Below are positions 46,755-55,252 of a DNA stretch of 64,000 nt, piece after piece. The DNA lies in contig NZ_CP092362.2 in assembly GCF_022370635.2 (NCBI RefSeq), forward strand, positions 3,472,001 to 3,536,000. The letters run 5' to 3'. Source of the stretch: Mycolicibacterium crocinum. GTDB taxonomy: Bacteria; Actinomycetota; Actinomycetes; Mycobacteriales; Mycobacteriaceae. Below the pieces are notes generated by a model, which worked only from the letters and a program-made list of their open reading frames with translations, did no database searches and was not told the DNA's origin. Numbering within the stretch: position 1 is the stretch's first letter; the number at the start of each line of letters is the position of its first letter. A program made the position numbers and the translations under genes.

Positions 46755-48097
46755 GCCGGCTCCCGAATTCCGGCGTGCAGCAATTGCCCGCGGCTGTCGT
46801 CGCCGGCCACGCGTCCGGCCCGCCACGTCTGACGCACCACTCCGGTCAGCGGGAGCCCCTCATAAGGTGTCAGTGGGTGCCGGTGTCGCAAGTCGGCGCC
46901 GTGCACCACCCACGTCGGGTCGGGGTCGAATACGCAGAAGTCGGCGCGCTTGCCCGCCGCGATCACCCCGCGGTCGGCCAGACCGGCCAATTCGGCTGGT
47001 GCCTGCGCCATCCACCGGCACACGTCAGGCAGGCCAAATCCCGCTCGAGCGGCGTGCGTCCACAGCGCGGGCAGTGCGATCTGCAGCGAGCTGATCCCGC
47101 CGAACGCACGGCCGAAGTCACCGCCGATCAGATCCTTGTGCTCACCGGCGCACGGCGAGTGGTCCGAAACCACCATATCGAGCGTGCCGTCGGCCAAGGC
47201 CGCCCACAGCCGGTCGCGGTTGTCACGACCGCGAATCGGTGGGCACGCCGCGAACACGGTGGCACCATCGGGGATGGCCTCGGCGGCGAAAGTCACATAG
47301 TGCGGGCATGTTTCAGCGGTCACCGGAAGGCCCGCCGCTTTGGCTTGGGCGATCAACGGCAACACCTGCGCGCTCGAGACATGCACGATGTGGGCACGGG
47401 CACCCGTCTCCGCGACCGCGTCGAGCACGATGCTGACCGCGTCCAACTCGGCGGCGTCGGGGCGCGACCGCAGGAACTCGTCGTACGACCGTCCGGCCGG
47501 TGCTGGGCAATCCGTCAGCACCCGCTGACTTTCGGCATGTACCAGCAGCACCGAATCCAGCTGGGCCACAACAGCCATCGCCGCCCGGAACTGGTGGGGA
47601 TCCAGGGGCGGGAAGTCCGGGTTCCCCGATTCAGACAGAAAGCACTTGAACCCGAGCACGCCTGCGCCGGCCAGTGCGGAGAAGGACGCGAGGTTGGCCG
47701 GCACGATGCCACCCCAGAATCCGGTGTCGACGCGGCACGCCCCGTCGGCGACCGATCGCTTGCCCTCCAGCGCCGCCACTGTCGTGGTGACCGGGTCACT
47801 GTCCAACGGCATGTCCACCACCGTGGTGATGCCACCGGCCAGCGCCGCCGCGGTGGCGGAGGCAAAGCCCTCCCAGTCGGTACCCGGCTCGTTGATGTGA
47901 ACATGGGTATCCACCAGGCCCGGTAGCAACACCACCTCGGTATCGAGGACCGTCTCGCTGACGCCGCCGAAGCCGGCGTCAAACGAATCGACGGCCCGAA
48001 TCATGCCGTCCGCCAGGCCGATCGCGGTCGAGCGGACCACACCGTCGACCACCGCGCGCGGTGCGCGAATGACGTGCTCGACGGCGCCCGTGGTCAC
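46751..48097 (-). CDS. allB: Allantoinase
   Basis: A 448-aa amidohydrolase-superfamily enzyme that opens the hydantoin ring of allantoin to give allantoate. The binuclear metal site is visible: H65 and H67 (GLVDTHVHINEPG), the carboxylated lysine K151 (GFKCFLSESGNPDF), His in LLVHAES and AHIVHVSS, and Asp in DMVVSDHSPC. The segments ETCPHYVTFAAE and GRAFGGISSLQIALPALW are typical of AllB. GTG start, overlapping the upstream MBL gene by 4 bases. Other cyclic amidases (dihydropyrimidinase, hydantoinase) are related, but allantoicase next door supports allantoin. Confidence 0.93.
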   Translation of the reverse strand: MTTGAVEHVIRAPRAVVDGVVRSTAIGLADGMIRAVDSFDAGFGGVSETVLDTEVVLLPGLVDTHVHINEPGTDWEGFASATAAALAGGITTVVDMPLDSDPVTTTVAALEGKRSVADGACRVDTGFWGGIVPANLASFSALAGAGVLGFKCFLSESGNPDFPPLDPHQFRAAMAVVAQLDSVLLVHAESQRVLTDCPAPAGRSYDEFLRSRPDAAELDAVSIVLDAVAETGARAHIVHVSSAQVLPLIAQAKAAGLPVTAETCPHYVTFAAEAIPDGATVFAACPPIRGRDNRDRLWAALADGTLDMVVSDHSPCAGEHKDLIGGDFGRAFGGISSLQIALPALWTHAARAGFGLPDVCRWMAQAPAELAGLADRGVIAAGKRADFCVFDPDPTWVVHGADLRHRHPLTPYEGLPLTGVVRQTWRAGRVAGDDSRGQLLHAGIREPA

Positions 48098-48927
48098 GGT
48101 GGCGGCACCGGGCCGAACCGCTCCGCGAAGGCCCTCGTCAGCTCCGGCCAGACATGCGGGTCGTGGCCGGGCACCAGCTCGTACCCCTTCTCGGCGGCCA
48201 GTCGCTTCAGCCGGCGGATCGGCTCCACGGTCTCGGCCGGGTCAACGTCGATGAACCCGCCGATCGGCAACTCGTGCTCGATGTTCTCGGTGAGATCGGC
48301 GGCGTCGAAGGCGAACACGAACCCGCCGCCGCCCACCGACTCGTCGAGGTCGACGACGAAGCTCTGATGCCCCGGCGTGTGGCCGTAGGTGGGCACCGCG
48401 GTGATCCCGGGTGCGATCTGCGCTTCACCGTCGGCCAGCACCCAGTCGATGCGGGGATCGTCGAAGTCGATCCGGTTGATCGCGTTGTGTTCGGGCTCGG
48501 GATGGTTCGACAATCCGTACTCCAGCTCGCGGCGCTGCGCATGCACCGGGACCTTGCCGGCGAACAGCTTCACGCCGCCCGCGTGGTCGTGGTGCAGATG
48601 CGACAGCGCCACGAGGTGGATGTCGTCGACGTCGATGCCGATGTCGTGCAACGACTCCTCGATCGGCTCGCCGGGTCCTGGCAGTACCGGGATGTACTCG
48701 ACGGTCGGGAAGAACCGCCGGTACAACGCCGGATCGCGGATCAGTGCGGTGTTAAACCCGGTGTCGAGCAACACCCAGCCGCCGTCGGTCTGCAGCAGCA
48801 CACCGGGAACCGGCTCACGCATCCGCAGCTCCGGTGGCGCCCCGTAGACCGACACCGATTTGGGCAGCTCCTCCCATCCGAGCGTCAGCAGGACGATGCG
48901 ACGAACTTTTCCCACTCCCAAGCCCAT
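48094..48927 (-). CDS. Metallo-beta-lactamase-fold hydrolase (N-acyl-homoserine-lactonase-like)
   Basis: A 277-aa MBL-fold protein with the zinc motif SHLHHDHAGG (about residues 109-118), a further His in YGHTPGHQSF and Asp in FAFDAADLT. It is closest in layout to AHL lactonase-type enzymes (GVLLQTDGGWVLLDTGFN near the N-terminus). Quorum quenching is unlikely to be the point inside a ureide operon; hydrolysis of a cyclic or ester-like pathway intermediate is a better guess, but not shown. It lies 5 bases after the ABC binding protein gene and overlaps allB. Confidence 0.82.
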   Translation of the reverse strand: MGLGVGKVRRIVLLTLGWEELPKSVSVYGAPPELRMREPVPGVLLQTDGGWVLLDTGFNTALIRDPALYRRFFPTVEYIPVLPGPGEPIEESLHDIGIDVDDIHLVALSHLHHDHAGGVKLFAGKVPVHAQRRELEYGLSNHPEPEHNAINRIDFDDPRIDWVLADGEAQIAPGITAVPTYGHTPGHQSFVVDLDESVGGGGFVFAFDAADLTENIEHELPIGGFIDVDPAETVEPIRRLKRLAAEKGYELVPGHDPHVWPELTRAFAERFGPVPPP

Positions 48928-48932
48928 TCGCG

Positions 48933-50513
48933 TCAGCCTACGGACAACGCGGCCAACTTGAGCGTGTTCGGGTCAGTCACCACGTGCGCCTGCTCGACAC
49001 CCTTGAGCCATGGCTGGGCCACCATGAAGTCGTTGACATTGGCGATGTTCAGCCAGCAACCGGTCTTCACGGCTTCCTCACCGGCGGTGGAGAAATCCGC
49101 AAGGTCACCGGTGGGCAGACCCTTGGCCAGCGCGTCGGTGATCGGCGGCGCCGAGCAGCCGAAGAAGTTCAGGCCGCCGTCGGCATCCCAGGAGATGTGC
49201 CCCCAGGTGTAGGGCGACGGCGCGTCCGGCCAGCCGAGGTAAGTCATGATCTCCGGTGCCGCCTGACCGTCACCGCCGACCCATCCATAGATTTCCGACG
49301 TGGGGTAGGCCTGAACTTTGGCATTGAGTCCGGCCGCCGCCAGCTGGGTCTGAATCAGGTTGGAAATCAACTGGTTATCCGGGTTCGACGAGTCATAACC
49401 GATGGTGACCGACTTCTGGTCAGCAGGCAGGCCCGCCGCCAGCGAGGTCAGCACCGACGGATCATGGGTCACCGATTGCTTGCCGTATTCAGCGGCCATC
49501 ATGTTCGCGGGGTAGATCTGGTCGGCTTTCTTGCCGCGGCCGAAGTAGGTCTGCTTGACCAACTCATCGACGTCGATGGCCTGCATGACGGCGTTGCGGT
49601 TCTTCGCGTCGGTCATCATCCCCTTCTTGGGATTGATGTAGACGAAGTTCGACATCATCGTCGGCAGTGAGTAATTCGTGAACGACTTGTTGTCCAGGTA
49701 GGACTGCACTGCCGAGGACGGAAGGTCATGCAGAATCGCGGCGAGCTGACCGTTGTTGAACTGCAGCTGCTGCGCCGAGACGTCGGTGATGACCGGCAGT
49801 TCGACCTTCTCGAAATACGGCTTGGCGCCCCAGTAGTCGCCGAAGGCGGTCAGCTGGTACTTCGAGCCGACCTCGGCGGCGGTCAGCGTGTACGGGCCGG
49901 TGCCCAGGTCGTGGGTGGTCAGATAACCCTGCGCGTGGTCGGTGCCGCCATTCTTCTGCAGGCCGTCAGGACTCATCATTCGCGGACCGTATGGGCAGGC
50001 CAGGTAGTCCAGGAATGCCGAGTTCGGCGCCTTGAGCGTGACGGTGACGTCGTAATCGCCTTGGGTGGTGACCGATTCGACGTCCGAGACCATATACGCC
50101 GGGCCCTGGTTGACGGCCGCGCGCCGATCGAAGGACGCCTTGACCGCGGCCGAGGTGAAGGGTGTGCCGTCGTGGAACTTCACCCCTTGGCGCAGCTTGA
50201 AGTTGAACACCTTGTTGTCCGGGGACGCCGTCCACTCGGTGGCCAGCAGCGGTTGGAGTTCCGCCTTGTCGGTGCCGCCCTTGTACTGCAGCAGACCCTC
50301 ATAGGTGTTGGTGGTCAGCAGCAGGCCCTGGCCTGCGTAGTAGATGTCGGGGTCCGGCGGCTGGCCCGGATCCTGCAGGAACGACAGCTTCAGCACCTTA
50401 TCGGTCGGAGCCGCGTTCGGGGTGCTGCTGCCACCGGAATTCGAACCGCCACAGGCGGTCAGAGCCAGTGCTGCGGTCGCGCCGATCGCGAGCAGCGTAG
50501 TGAGTTTCTTCAT
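48933..50513 (-). CDS. ABC transporter solute-binding lipoprotein (SBP_bac_5, Opp/Dpp type)
   Basis: A 526-aa family-5 solute-binding protein. The signal peptide ends in a lipobox (ALALTACGGS, Cys21), so it is lipid-anchored outside the membrane. The family signature region is GLLQYKGGTDKAELQPLLATEWTASPDNKVFNFKLRQGVKFHDGTPF. Family-5 proteins bind peptides, nickel or other small solutes; here the operon suggests allantoin, hydantoins or related ureides. The ATG at 50513 overlaps the isochorismatase-family stop by 4 bases (ATGA). The same frame is open far upstream but overlaps other genes. Confidence 0.92.
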   Translation of the reverse strand: MKKLTTLLAIGATAALALTACGGSNSGGSSTPNAAPTDKVLKLSFLQDPGQPPDPDIYYAGQGLLLTTNTYEGLLQYKGGTDKAELQPLLATEWTASPDNKVFNFKLRQGVKFHDGTPFTSAAVKASFDRRAAVNQGPAYMVSDVESVTTQGDYDVTVTLKAPNSAFLDYLACPYGPRMMSPDGLQKNGGTDHAQGYLTTHDLGTGPYTLTAAEVGSKYQLTAFGDYWGAKPYFEKVELPVITDVSAQQLQFNNGQLAAILHDLPSSAVQSYLDNKSFTNYSLPTMMSNFVYINPKKGMMTDAKNRNAVMQAIDVDELVKQTYFGRGKKADQIYPANMMAAEYGKQSVTHDPSVLTSLAAGLPADQKSVTIGYDSSNPDNQLISNLIQTQLAAAGLNAKVQAYPTSEIYGWVGGDGQAAPEIMTYLGWPDAPSPYTWGHISWDADGGLNFFGCSAPPITDALAKGLPTGDLADFSTAGEEAVKTGCWLNIANVNDFMVAQPWLKGVEQAHVVTDPNTLKLAALSVG

Positions 50514-51151
50514 CGGGCGGCTCCTTCGAGTACCGGGGTGGTGAGGGATGCAAAAGCGTCGAGGATCTCCTCGGTGGTCCGCGTTGCGCCGGTTTGCAGG
50601 TATTCCATGGCATCCAGTGCGGCTTCGTGCCGATAAACCGACGACCCGCCGACACAGTCGGACACCACCCGCACGTGGAAGTCCCGCTGATGGGCGTCGG
50701 CGAAGGTGTAGTGCACGCACACGTCGGTCAGCCCGCCGATCAGAATCAGTGTGTCGGCCTTCAGTCCGGACAGCACGATCTCGAATTCGGTTCCGATGAA
50801 GCCGGAGTAACGGCGCTTCACGATGTGGAATTCGTGATTGGGACCGTCGAGGTCGGGCAGCAGCTCGGGGTGCAGCGGGGTGCCTGGCCGGCCGTCGATG
50901 CAGTGCGGTCCTTCGACACCGTCGAGTTCCCGGCCGAAGTCGATGCCGTTGGCGCGGTGCACTTCCTGGAAGAACACAATCGGGATGGTCGCGGCACGCG
51001 CGGCGGCGATGAGTTGCCGCGCCCGGCCGATGCGGTCGGCGTATCCGGCCATGTGCGGGATGCCCACCTCCTCGACGGGCATATCGCCGCTTTCTTGCAT
51101 GTCGACGACGACCAAGACCGGATTGCCCACTATCAGTGGCTGTTTCGGCAC
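50510..51151 (-). CDS. Isochorismatase-family cysteine hydrolase
   Basis: A 213-aa protein with the family triad Asp17 (VLVVVDMQES), Lys112 (VKRRYSGF) and Cys145 (LTDVCVHYT). Members hydrolyse C-N bonds of ureides and amides, such as ureidoacrylate (RutB), N-carbamoylsarcosine and biuret, as well as isochorismate. Being placed inside the import genes of an allantoin operon, it is a good candidate for cleaving ureidoglycolate or another N-carbamoyl intermediate. It touches the permease gene upstream and overlaps the binding protein gene downstream. Confidence 0.9.
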   Translation of the reverse strand: MPKQPLIVGNPVLVVVDMQESGDMPVEEVGIPHMAGYADRIGRARQLIAAARAATIPIVFFQEVHRANGIDFGRELDGVEGPHCIDGRPGTPLHPELLPDLDGPNHEFHIVKRRYSGFIGTEFEIVLSGLKADTLILIGGLTDVCVHYTFADAHQRDFHVRVVSDCVGGSSVYRHEAALDAMEYLQTGATRTTEEILDAFASLTTPVLEGAAR

Positions 51152-52156
51152 CTATCCTCCTGTAACTGCGATGCGGGGGTCTGCGGCGGCCTGGAGAAGA
51201 TCCACGACCGTATTGATGAAGACGTAGAGCGCGCCGAGCATCAGCGTCACACCGGCGATTGCCGGGAAGTCGGCCACCGGGATGCTCTGCGCGATGTACT
51301 GGCCGATGCCGGGCCAGCCGAAGACCTGCTCGATCACCAGCACACCGGCGAACATCAGGCCGACCTGCAGCCCGGTCATCGACAAGGCCGAACCGACGCA
51401 GTTGCGCAGCACGTGTCCGGCCACAATCCGGCTCTCCGACAACCCTTTTGCCCGCGCGGTCCGCGCGTAGTCGCTGTCCATATCGGAAAGCAGACTCGAC
51501 CGCAGCACCCTGCCGATCGCCACCGCTGGGCCCAGCGCCAGCACCAGCGCGGGCAGGATCAGGTGGTGCAACGCGTCGGCAACGACGTCGAAGCGTCCGC
51601 TGATGAGCCCGTCGACTGTCAGCAGCCCCGTGGGCCCGGTGGGCGGATTGCTGATTCCGATGCGGCCGTTGGCCGGTACCCAGCCGAGTTTCTGGTAGAA
51701 GACGATCAGCCCGAGAATGCCGAGGAGGAACATCGGCGCCGACGCACCGGTGAACAGCACCCCGCGCAGCACCGCCGAGCCGCGCCACTTCAATGTGGTG
51801 CTGAAGGCCAGCAACACCGCGAGGATCAGCGCGATCCCGATGCCGTAGATCGCCAGTTCCAGGGTGGCCGGGAAGAAGCTGCCCAGATCGGACGCGACGG
51901 GGTGCCGGGTCCGGTATGACGTGCCGAGATCACCCTGCACGGCTCCGGTCAGGTAGTGCCAGAACTGCGTGACGATCGGGTCGTTGAGGCCGAGCGCTTC
52001 CCGGCGTGCTGCCACCGCCGACGCCGACGACTGGGCTCCCATCTGGGCCTTGACCGGATCCAGCGGCGAAATGTGCTGCAGCACAAACATCACCGCGGTG
52101 AGCGCGACCAGAATCGCAACCGTGGCCGCCAGTCGGGAGGCGATGAACGTTTTCAT
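51152..52156 (-). CDS. ABC transporter permease (DppB/OppB type)
   Basis: A 334-aa membrane protein with about six helices. It has the typical N-terminus (FIASRLAATVAILVALTAVMFVLQHISPLDPV), a periplasmic loop before helix 2, and the EAA-like contact loop for the ATPase (SDMDSDYARTARAKGLSESRIVAGHVLRN). It pairs with the DppC-type permease encoded upstream. The stop codon is directly followed by the isochorismatase-family start. Confidence 0.93.
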   Translation of the reverse strand: MKTFIASRLAATVAILVALTAVMFVLQHISPLDPVKAQMGAQSSASAVAARREALGLNDPIVTQFWHYLTGAVQGDLGTSYRTRHPVASDLGSFFPATLELAIYGIGIALILAVLLAFSTTLKWRGSAVLRGVLFTGASAPMFLLGILGLIVFYQKLGWVPANGRIGISNPPTGPTGLLTVDGLISGRFDVVADALHHLILPALVLALGPAVAIGRVLRSSLLSDMDSDYARTARAKGLSESRIVAGHVLRNCVGSALSMTGLQVGLMFAGVLVIEQVFGWPGIGQYIAQSIPVADFPAIAGVTLMLGALYVFINTVVDLLQAAADPRIAVTGG

Positions 52157-52167
52157 CTCACGTCCTC

Positions 52168-53037
52168 CTAGCTCGTCTTCATCATGTTGCGCAGGCTGTC
52201 ACCGGCGATGTTGCCGATCACTGCCAGGACCAGAACCCCGAGGCCGGGCATCACCGGAACCCACCACTGCTGCAGGAAGTAGCTCAAATTGCGGGCGGCA
52301 TCAGCTCCGAGCTCCGGGGCCGGGGCGGATTGCCCGAGTCCGAGGAACGACAGGGCCGCCAGCGTCAGGATCAGCGTGCCGAGGTCGAGGCTCGCGGCCA
52401 CCAGCGCGTTGGGCACCGCTCCAGGGAGCAGGTGGCGCACCGCCACCCGGATGCGTCCGACGCCGGCCAGCCGGGCGGCCTCGACGTGCGGGCGTGCCTT
52501 CAGCCGGGCGATCTCACCGCGAACCAGCCTGGCGTAGAACGGCCACCACACGATCGACACCGCGATCAGCGTGTGGACGAAGCCGGGTCCGAGCGCAGCG
52601 ACGACGGCGATCGCCAGTACCGGAGCCGGCAGCGACAGAAAACCGTCGGTGATTCGCATCAGGGTCGCGTCGATCCAGCCGCCGGTGGCGCCGGCGATCA
52701 GCCCGACCAGACCACCGATGAGCAGCCCGACGCCGACGACCACCAGCGCGGCGAACCAGCTCGACCGGACACCGAAGAGCACGCGGCTCAAGATGTCGCG
52801 CCCGACGCTGTCGGTGCCGAGCAGGAACCCGTTCTTACCGGGCGCCTGCAGCGGCATACCGACCGGGACCAGTGGATCGTGCGGGGCCAGCAGCGGCACG
52901 GCGACGGCGATCACCGTCAGCACCAGGATCAGCGAAACACCAAGCCAATTCAGAATCAGCGCACGGTCTTTCGGGAGTCCGGCCATCCGCTTCTCGCGGC
53001 TGCGCAGCAGGGTCGGGGCAGGTATCGCGATGGCCAT
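52168..53037 (-). CDS. ABC transporter permease (DppC/OppC type)
   Basis: A 289-aa membrane protein with about six helices. It has the OppC N-terminal domain (HDPLVPVGMPLQAPGKNGFLLGTDSVGRDILSRVLFG) and the EAA-like loop (FYARLVRGEIARLKARPHVEAARLAGVGRIRVAVRHLLPG). It forms the channel together with the DppB-type protein. Its ATG overlaps the end of the ATPase gene by one base. Confidence 0.93.
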   Translation of the reverse strand: MAIAIPAPTLLRSREKRMAGLPKDRALILNWLGVSLILVLTVIAVAVPLLAPHDPLVPVGMPLQAPGKNGFLLGTDSVGRDILSRVLFGVRSSWFAALVVVGVGLLIGGLVGLIAGATGGWIDATLMRITDGFLSLPAPVLAIAVVAALGPGFVHTLIAVSIVWWPFYARLVRGEIARLKARPHVEAARLAGVGRIRVAVRHLLPGAVPNALVAASLDLGTLILTLAALSFLGLGQSAPAPELGADAARNLSYFLQQWWVPVMPGLGVLVLAVIGNIAGDSLRNMMKTS

Positions 53038-55034
53038 CAGCGCGCCTTTCGTTCGATACAGGCGACCTGGTGCGGGCTGCCGGGAATGCCCTCCAGACGC
53101 ACGTCGAGCTCGATGTCACGGCACGTGTCGATCGCGATCGGGCACCTCGGGTGGAAGGCGCATCCTGTCGGCGGCGACAACGGGCTCGCAGGTTCACCGG
53201 CCAGCACCCGGCAGTCGCGGCCGAGATCGGGGATCGCGTCGACCAGGGCCTGGGTGTAGGGATGGGTCGGGCGGCCGATCACGTCTTCGGCGGGGCCGAT
53301 CTCGACGATCCGGCCCAGATACATCACCGCGATCCGGTCGGCCACGACCCGTGCCACCGAGAGGTCGTGGGTCACGAACACCACTGACATGTCCAGCGTG
53401 CGGCGCAGTTCCCCGATCAGGTTCAGCACCGACGCCGCCAGCGACACGTCGAGCGCACTGGTCGGCTCGTCGCACAACAGCACCTGCGGCGGGATCACCG
53501 TGGCGCGTGCGAGCGAAACACGTTGCCGCTGACCGCCGGACAGCTGCGCCGCTCGGGACTTGACCACGTCGAGGGGCAATCCGACCCGCTCGAGCACCGC
53601 GGCGACGGCGTCCTTGCGCTCGCCGCGCGACATTGAGGTACCGCGCAGCCGCTCCCCGATCAGTTCGCCCACCGACAACCACGGCGTCAGCGATGCGCCG
53701 GCGTCCTGGAAGACCATCTGTGGACGTCGATCCCCGGCCAGCTCGACCTCACCGGTCGTCGGCTTCTCTAGTCCGGCAATGATTCTCAGCAGAGTCGACT
53801 TGCCCGAGCCGCTCTCCCCCACCAGGGCCACCGATTCACCCTGCGCGACGGTCAGCGACACCCCGCGCAACGCCTGCAGCTTGCCCCCGGACGCGCCGGA
53901 GCGATCGAGCCGACGGCGCCGCACGGTGAAGGCCTTGGTGACGGTGCGGACGTCGACGGCGGGTGGGGCGTCAACCGCGATCTCGGTCCGATCGGCGAAA
54001 GCCTCGGTCTCGGCCGCGACCACGCCGGCCAGTTCGGTGCGCATCTGCGCCGGTTCGACGATGCAGGCACTGACCCGGTCGGCGGCGACGAGCACCGGAT
54101 CCGGTGGTGTGACCGAGCACTCGGGCCGGGCCAGCGCGCACCGCGGTACGAACGCACAACCCGGCAGTGGCGCGGTCGAGCTTGGCACCTGTCCGGCCAT
54201 CGCCGCCAAGGGGCGATCACGCGCGGTGTCCAGGGTCAGCCGTGATTGCAGCAGGCCGTGGGTGTACGGGTGCGCAGGCGTGGCGAGAACGTCTGCTGTG
54301 GGGCCGATTTCGGCGATTCGCCCGGCGTAGAGCACCGCGATGCGGTCGGCGATCTGTGCGGCGACACCGAGGTCATGGGTGATCAACACAATGCTGCAAC
54401 CGATTTCGGCGCGCAGGCGCTGCAGCAGCGCCAGCACTTGGGCCTGCACCGTGACATCGAGCGCGGTCGTCGGCTCGTCGGCGATGATCAGTTCGGGATC
54501 ACCGGCCACCGCGATCGCGATCATCACCCGCTGCCGCAGACCGCCGGACAGTTCGTGCGGGTAGGCCCGCATCCGCCGCTCGGGGTCCGGAATGCCCACC
54601 GCGGTCAGTAGTTTCAGTGCTTCTTCGCTGCTGCCGGCGACCTCTTCGACCTGCTTGCCGATCCGCATGGTGGGATTCAGCGACGTCATCGGGTCCTGGA
54701 ATACCGCGCCAAGGTCCAACCGGCGGACCTTGCGCAATTGCTTGGCGGCGCCGGTAAGCATGTTGGTACCACAGACCGAAACGCTGCCAACGGTCTTCGC
54801 GGCACCGAGCAAGCCCAGCATGCTGAAGCCCAAAACGCTCTTGCCCGAACCGGATTCGCCGACCAGACCGACGATTTCACCGGGTGCGATCTGCAGTGAC
54901 ACGCCTCGGAGTGCATGCACGTCCCGTCCGTTGCGCCGGAACGTGACACACAGATTGTCCACCGCCGCGACCACGTCGTCCGGCATCGTCGCCGGGGTGT
55001 CCGGTCGTAGCGCAACACTTGCGGCGCTCGCCAT
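53037..55034 (-). CDS. Fused Dpp/Opp-type ABC transporter ATPase (two nucleotide-binding domains)
   Basis: A 665-aa cytoplasmic protein that joins the DppD- and DppF-type ATPases. Domain 1 (about 15-330): Walker A GLVGESGSGKSVLG, signature LSGGLRQRVMIA, Walker B LIIADEPTTALD, and the C-terminal oligo/HPY cysteine motif GCAFVPRCALARPEC. Domain 2 (about 350-660): ALVGESGSGKSTLL, LSGGQRQRVSLA, VLLCDEPTSALD and GCAFHPRCPIAIDTC. It is the first gene of the 11.6-kb allantoin operon and powers the importer. Two operators and a divergent TetR gene lie upstream. Confidence 0.94.
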   Translation of the reverse strand: MASAASVALRPDTPATMPDDVVAAVDNLCVTFRRNGRDVHALRGVSLQIAPGEIVGLVGESGSGKSVLGFSMLGLLGAAKTVGSVSVCGTNMLTGAAKQLRKVRRLDLGAVFQDPMTSLNPTMRIGKQVEEVAGSSEEALKLLTAVGIPDPERRMRAYPHELSGGLRQRVMIAIAVAGDPELIIADEPTTALDVTVQAQVLALLQRLRAEIGCSIVLITHDLGVAAQIADRIAVLYAGRIAEIGPTADVLATPAHPYTHGLLQSRLTLDTARDRPLAAMAGQVPSSTAPLPGCAFVPRCALARPECSVTPPDPVLVAADRVSACIVEPAQMRTELAGVVAAETEAFADRTEIAVDAPPAVDVRTVTKAFTVRRRRLDRSGASGGKLQALRGVSLTVAQGESVALVGESGSGKSTLLRIIAGLEKPTTGEVELAGDRRPQMVFQDAGASLTPWLSVGELIGERLRGTSMSRGERKDAVAAVLERVGLPLDVVKSRAAQLSGGQRQRVSLARATVIPPQVLLCDEPTSALDVSLAASVLNLIGELRRTLDMSVVFVTHDLSVARVVADRIAVMYLGRIVEIGPAEDVIGRPTHPYTQALVDAIPDLGRDCRVLAGEPASPLSPPTGCAFHPRCPIAIDTCRDIELDVRLEGIPGSPHQVACIERKAR

Positions 55035-55089
55035 GCAGAGTCTCCCCGAGGTTAGGAGGTCACGAGAATGAGCTCACCGGTGAGTCATC

Positions 55090-55109
55090 AACCTGTCGAT
55101 TGACAGTTT
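55090..55109. promoter_or_regulatory. Candidate TetR operator A of the allantoin operon
   Basis: AACCTGTCGATTGACAGTTT: CTGTC and GACAG around a 4-base spacer, with outer arms pairing at 7 of 8 positions. It lies 56 bases upstream of the ATPase start and matches operator B. Confidence 0.65.
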
Positions 55110-55142
55110 TACGGGCCGCATGTCGTGGTGGGTGTCGCTGGC

Positions 55143-55180
55143 GTAACCAACCCGTGGCGGCGCGTAACCGATAGGTAACC
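55143..55180. repeat. Three phased GTAACC direct repeats
   Basis: GTAACC occurs at 55143, 55164 and 55175, spaced 21 and 11 bases, close to two and one helical turns. All lie between the two palindromic operators in the divergent promoter region. They may be activator sites or chance. Confidence 0.4.
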
Positions 55181-55184
55181 CGCG

Positions 55185-55204
55185 TTTCTGTCGTGTGACA
55201 GAAA
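55185..55204. promoter_or_regulatory. Candidate TetR operator B of the allantoin operon
   Basis: TTTCTGTC-GTGT-GACAGAAA is a perfect 8-base inverted repeat with a 4-base spacer, 49 bases upstream of the TetR start. It shares CTGTC-N4-GACAG with operator A; centres are 95 bases apart. A lone CTGTC half-site follows at 55214. Confidence 0.7.
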
Positions 55205-55252
55205 ATCCCTGGGTCTGTCTTTTCGCAGGTGATGTGGGTCAACATCGGATTC

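Noticed and set aside
50514..51788. Fusion of the solute-binding protein with a 425-residue upstream extension
   Set aside because: The extension runs through the isochorismatase-family and permease genes in another frame; the lipoprotein signal peptide starts at 50513.
55163..55180. GTAACC-GATA-GGTAAC read as an inverted repeat
   Set aside because: The reverse complement of GTAACC is GGTTAC, not GGTAAC; the elements are direct GTAACC repeats.
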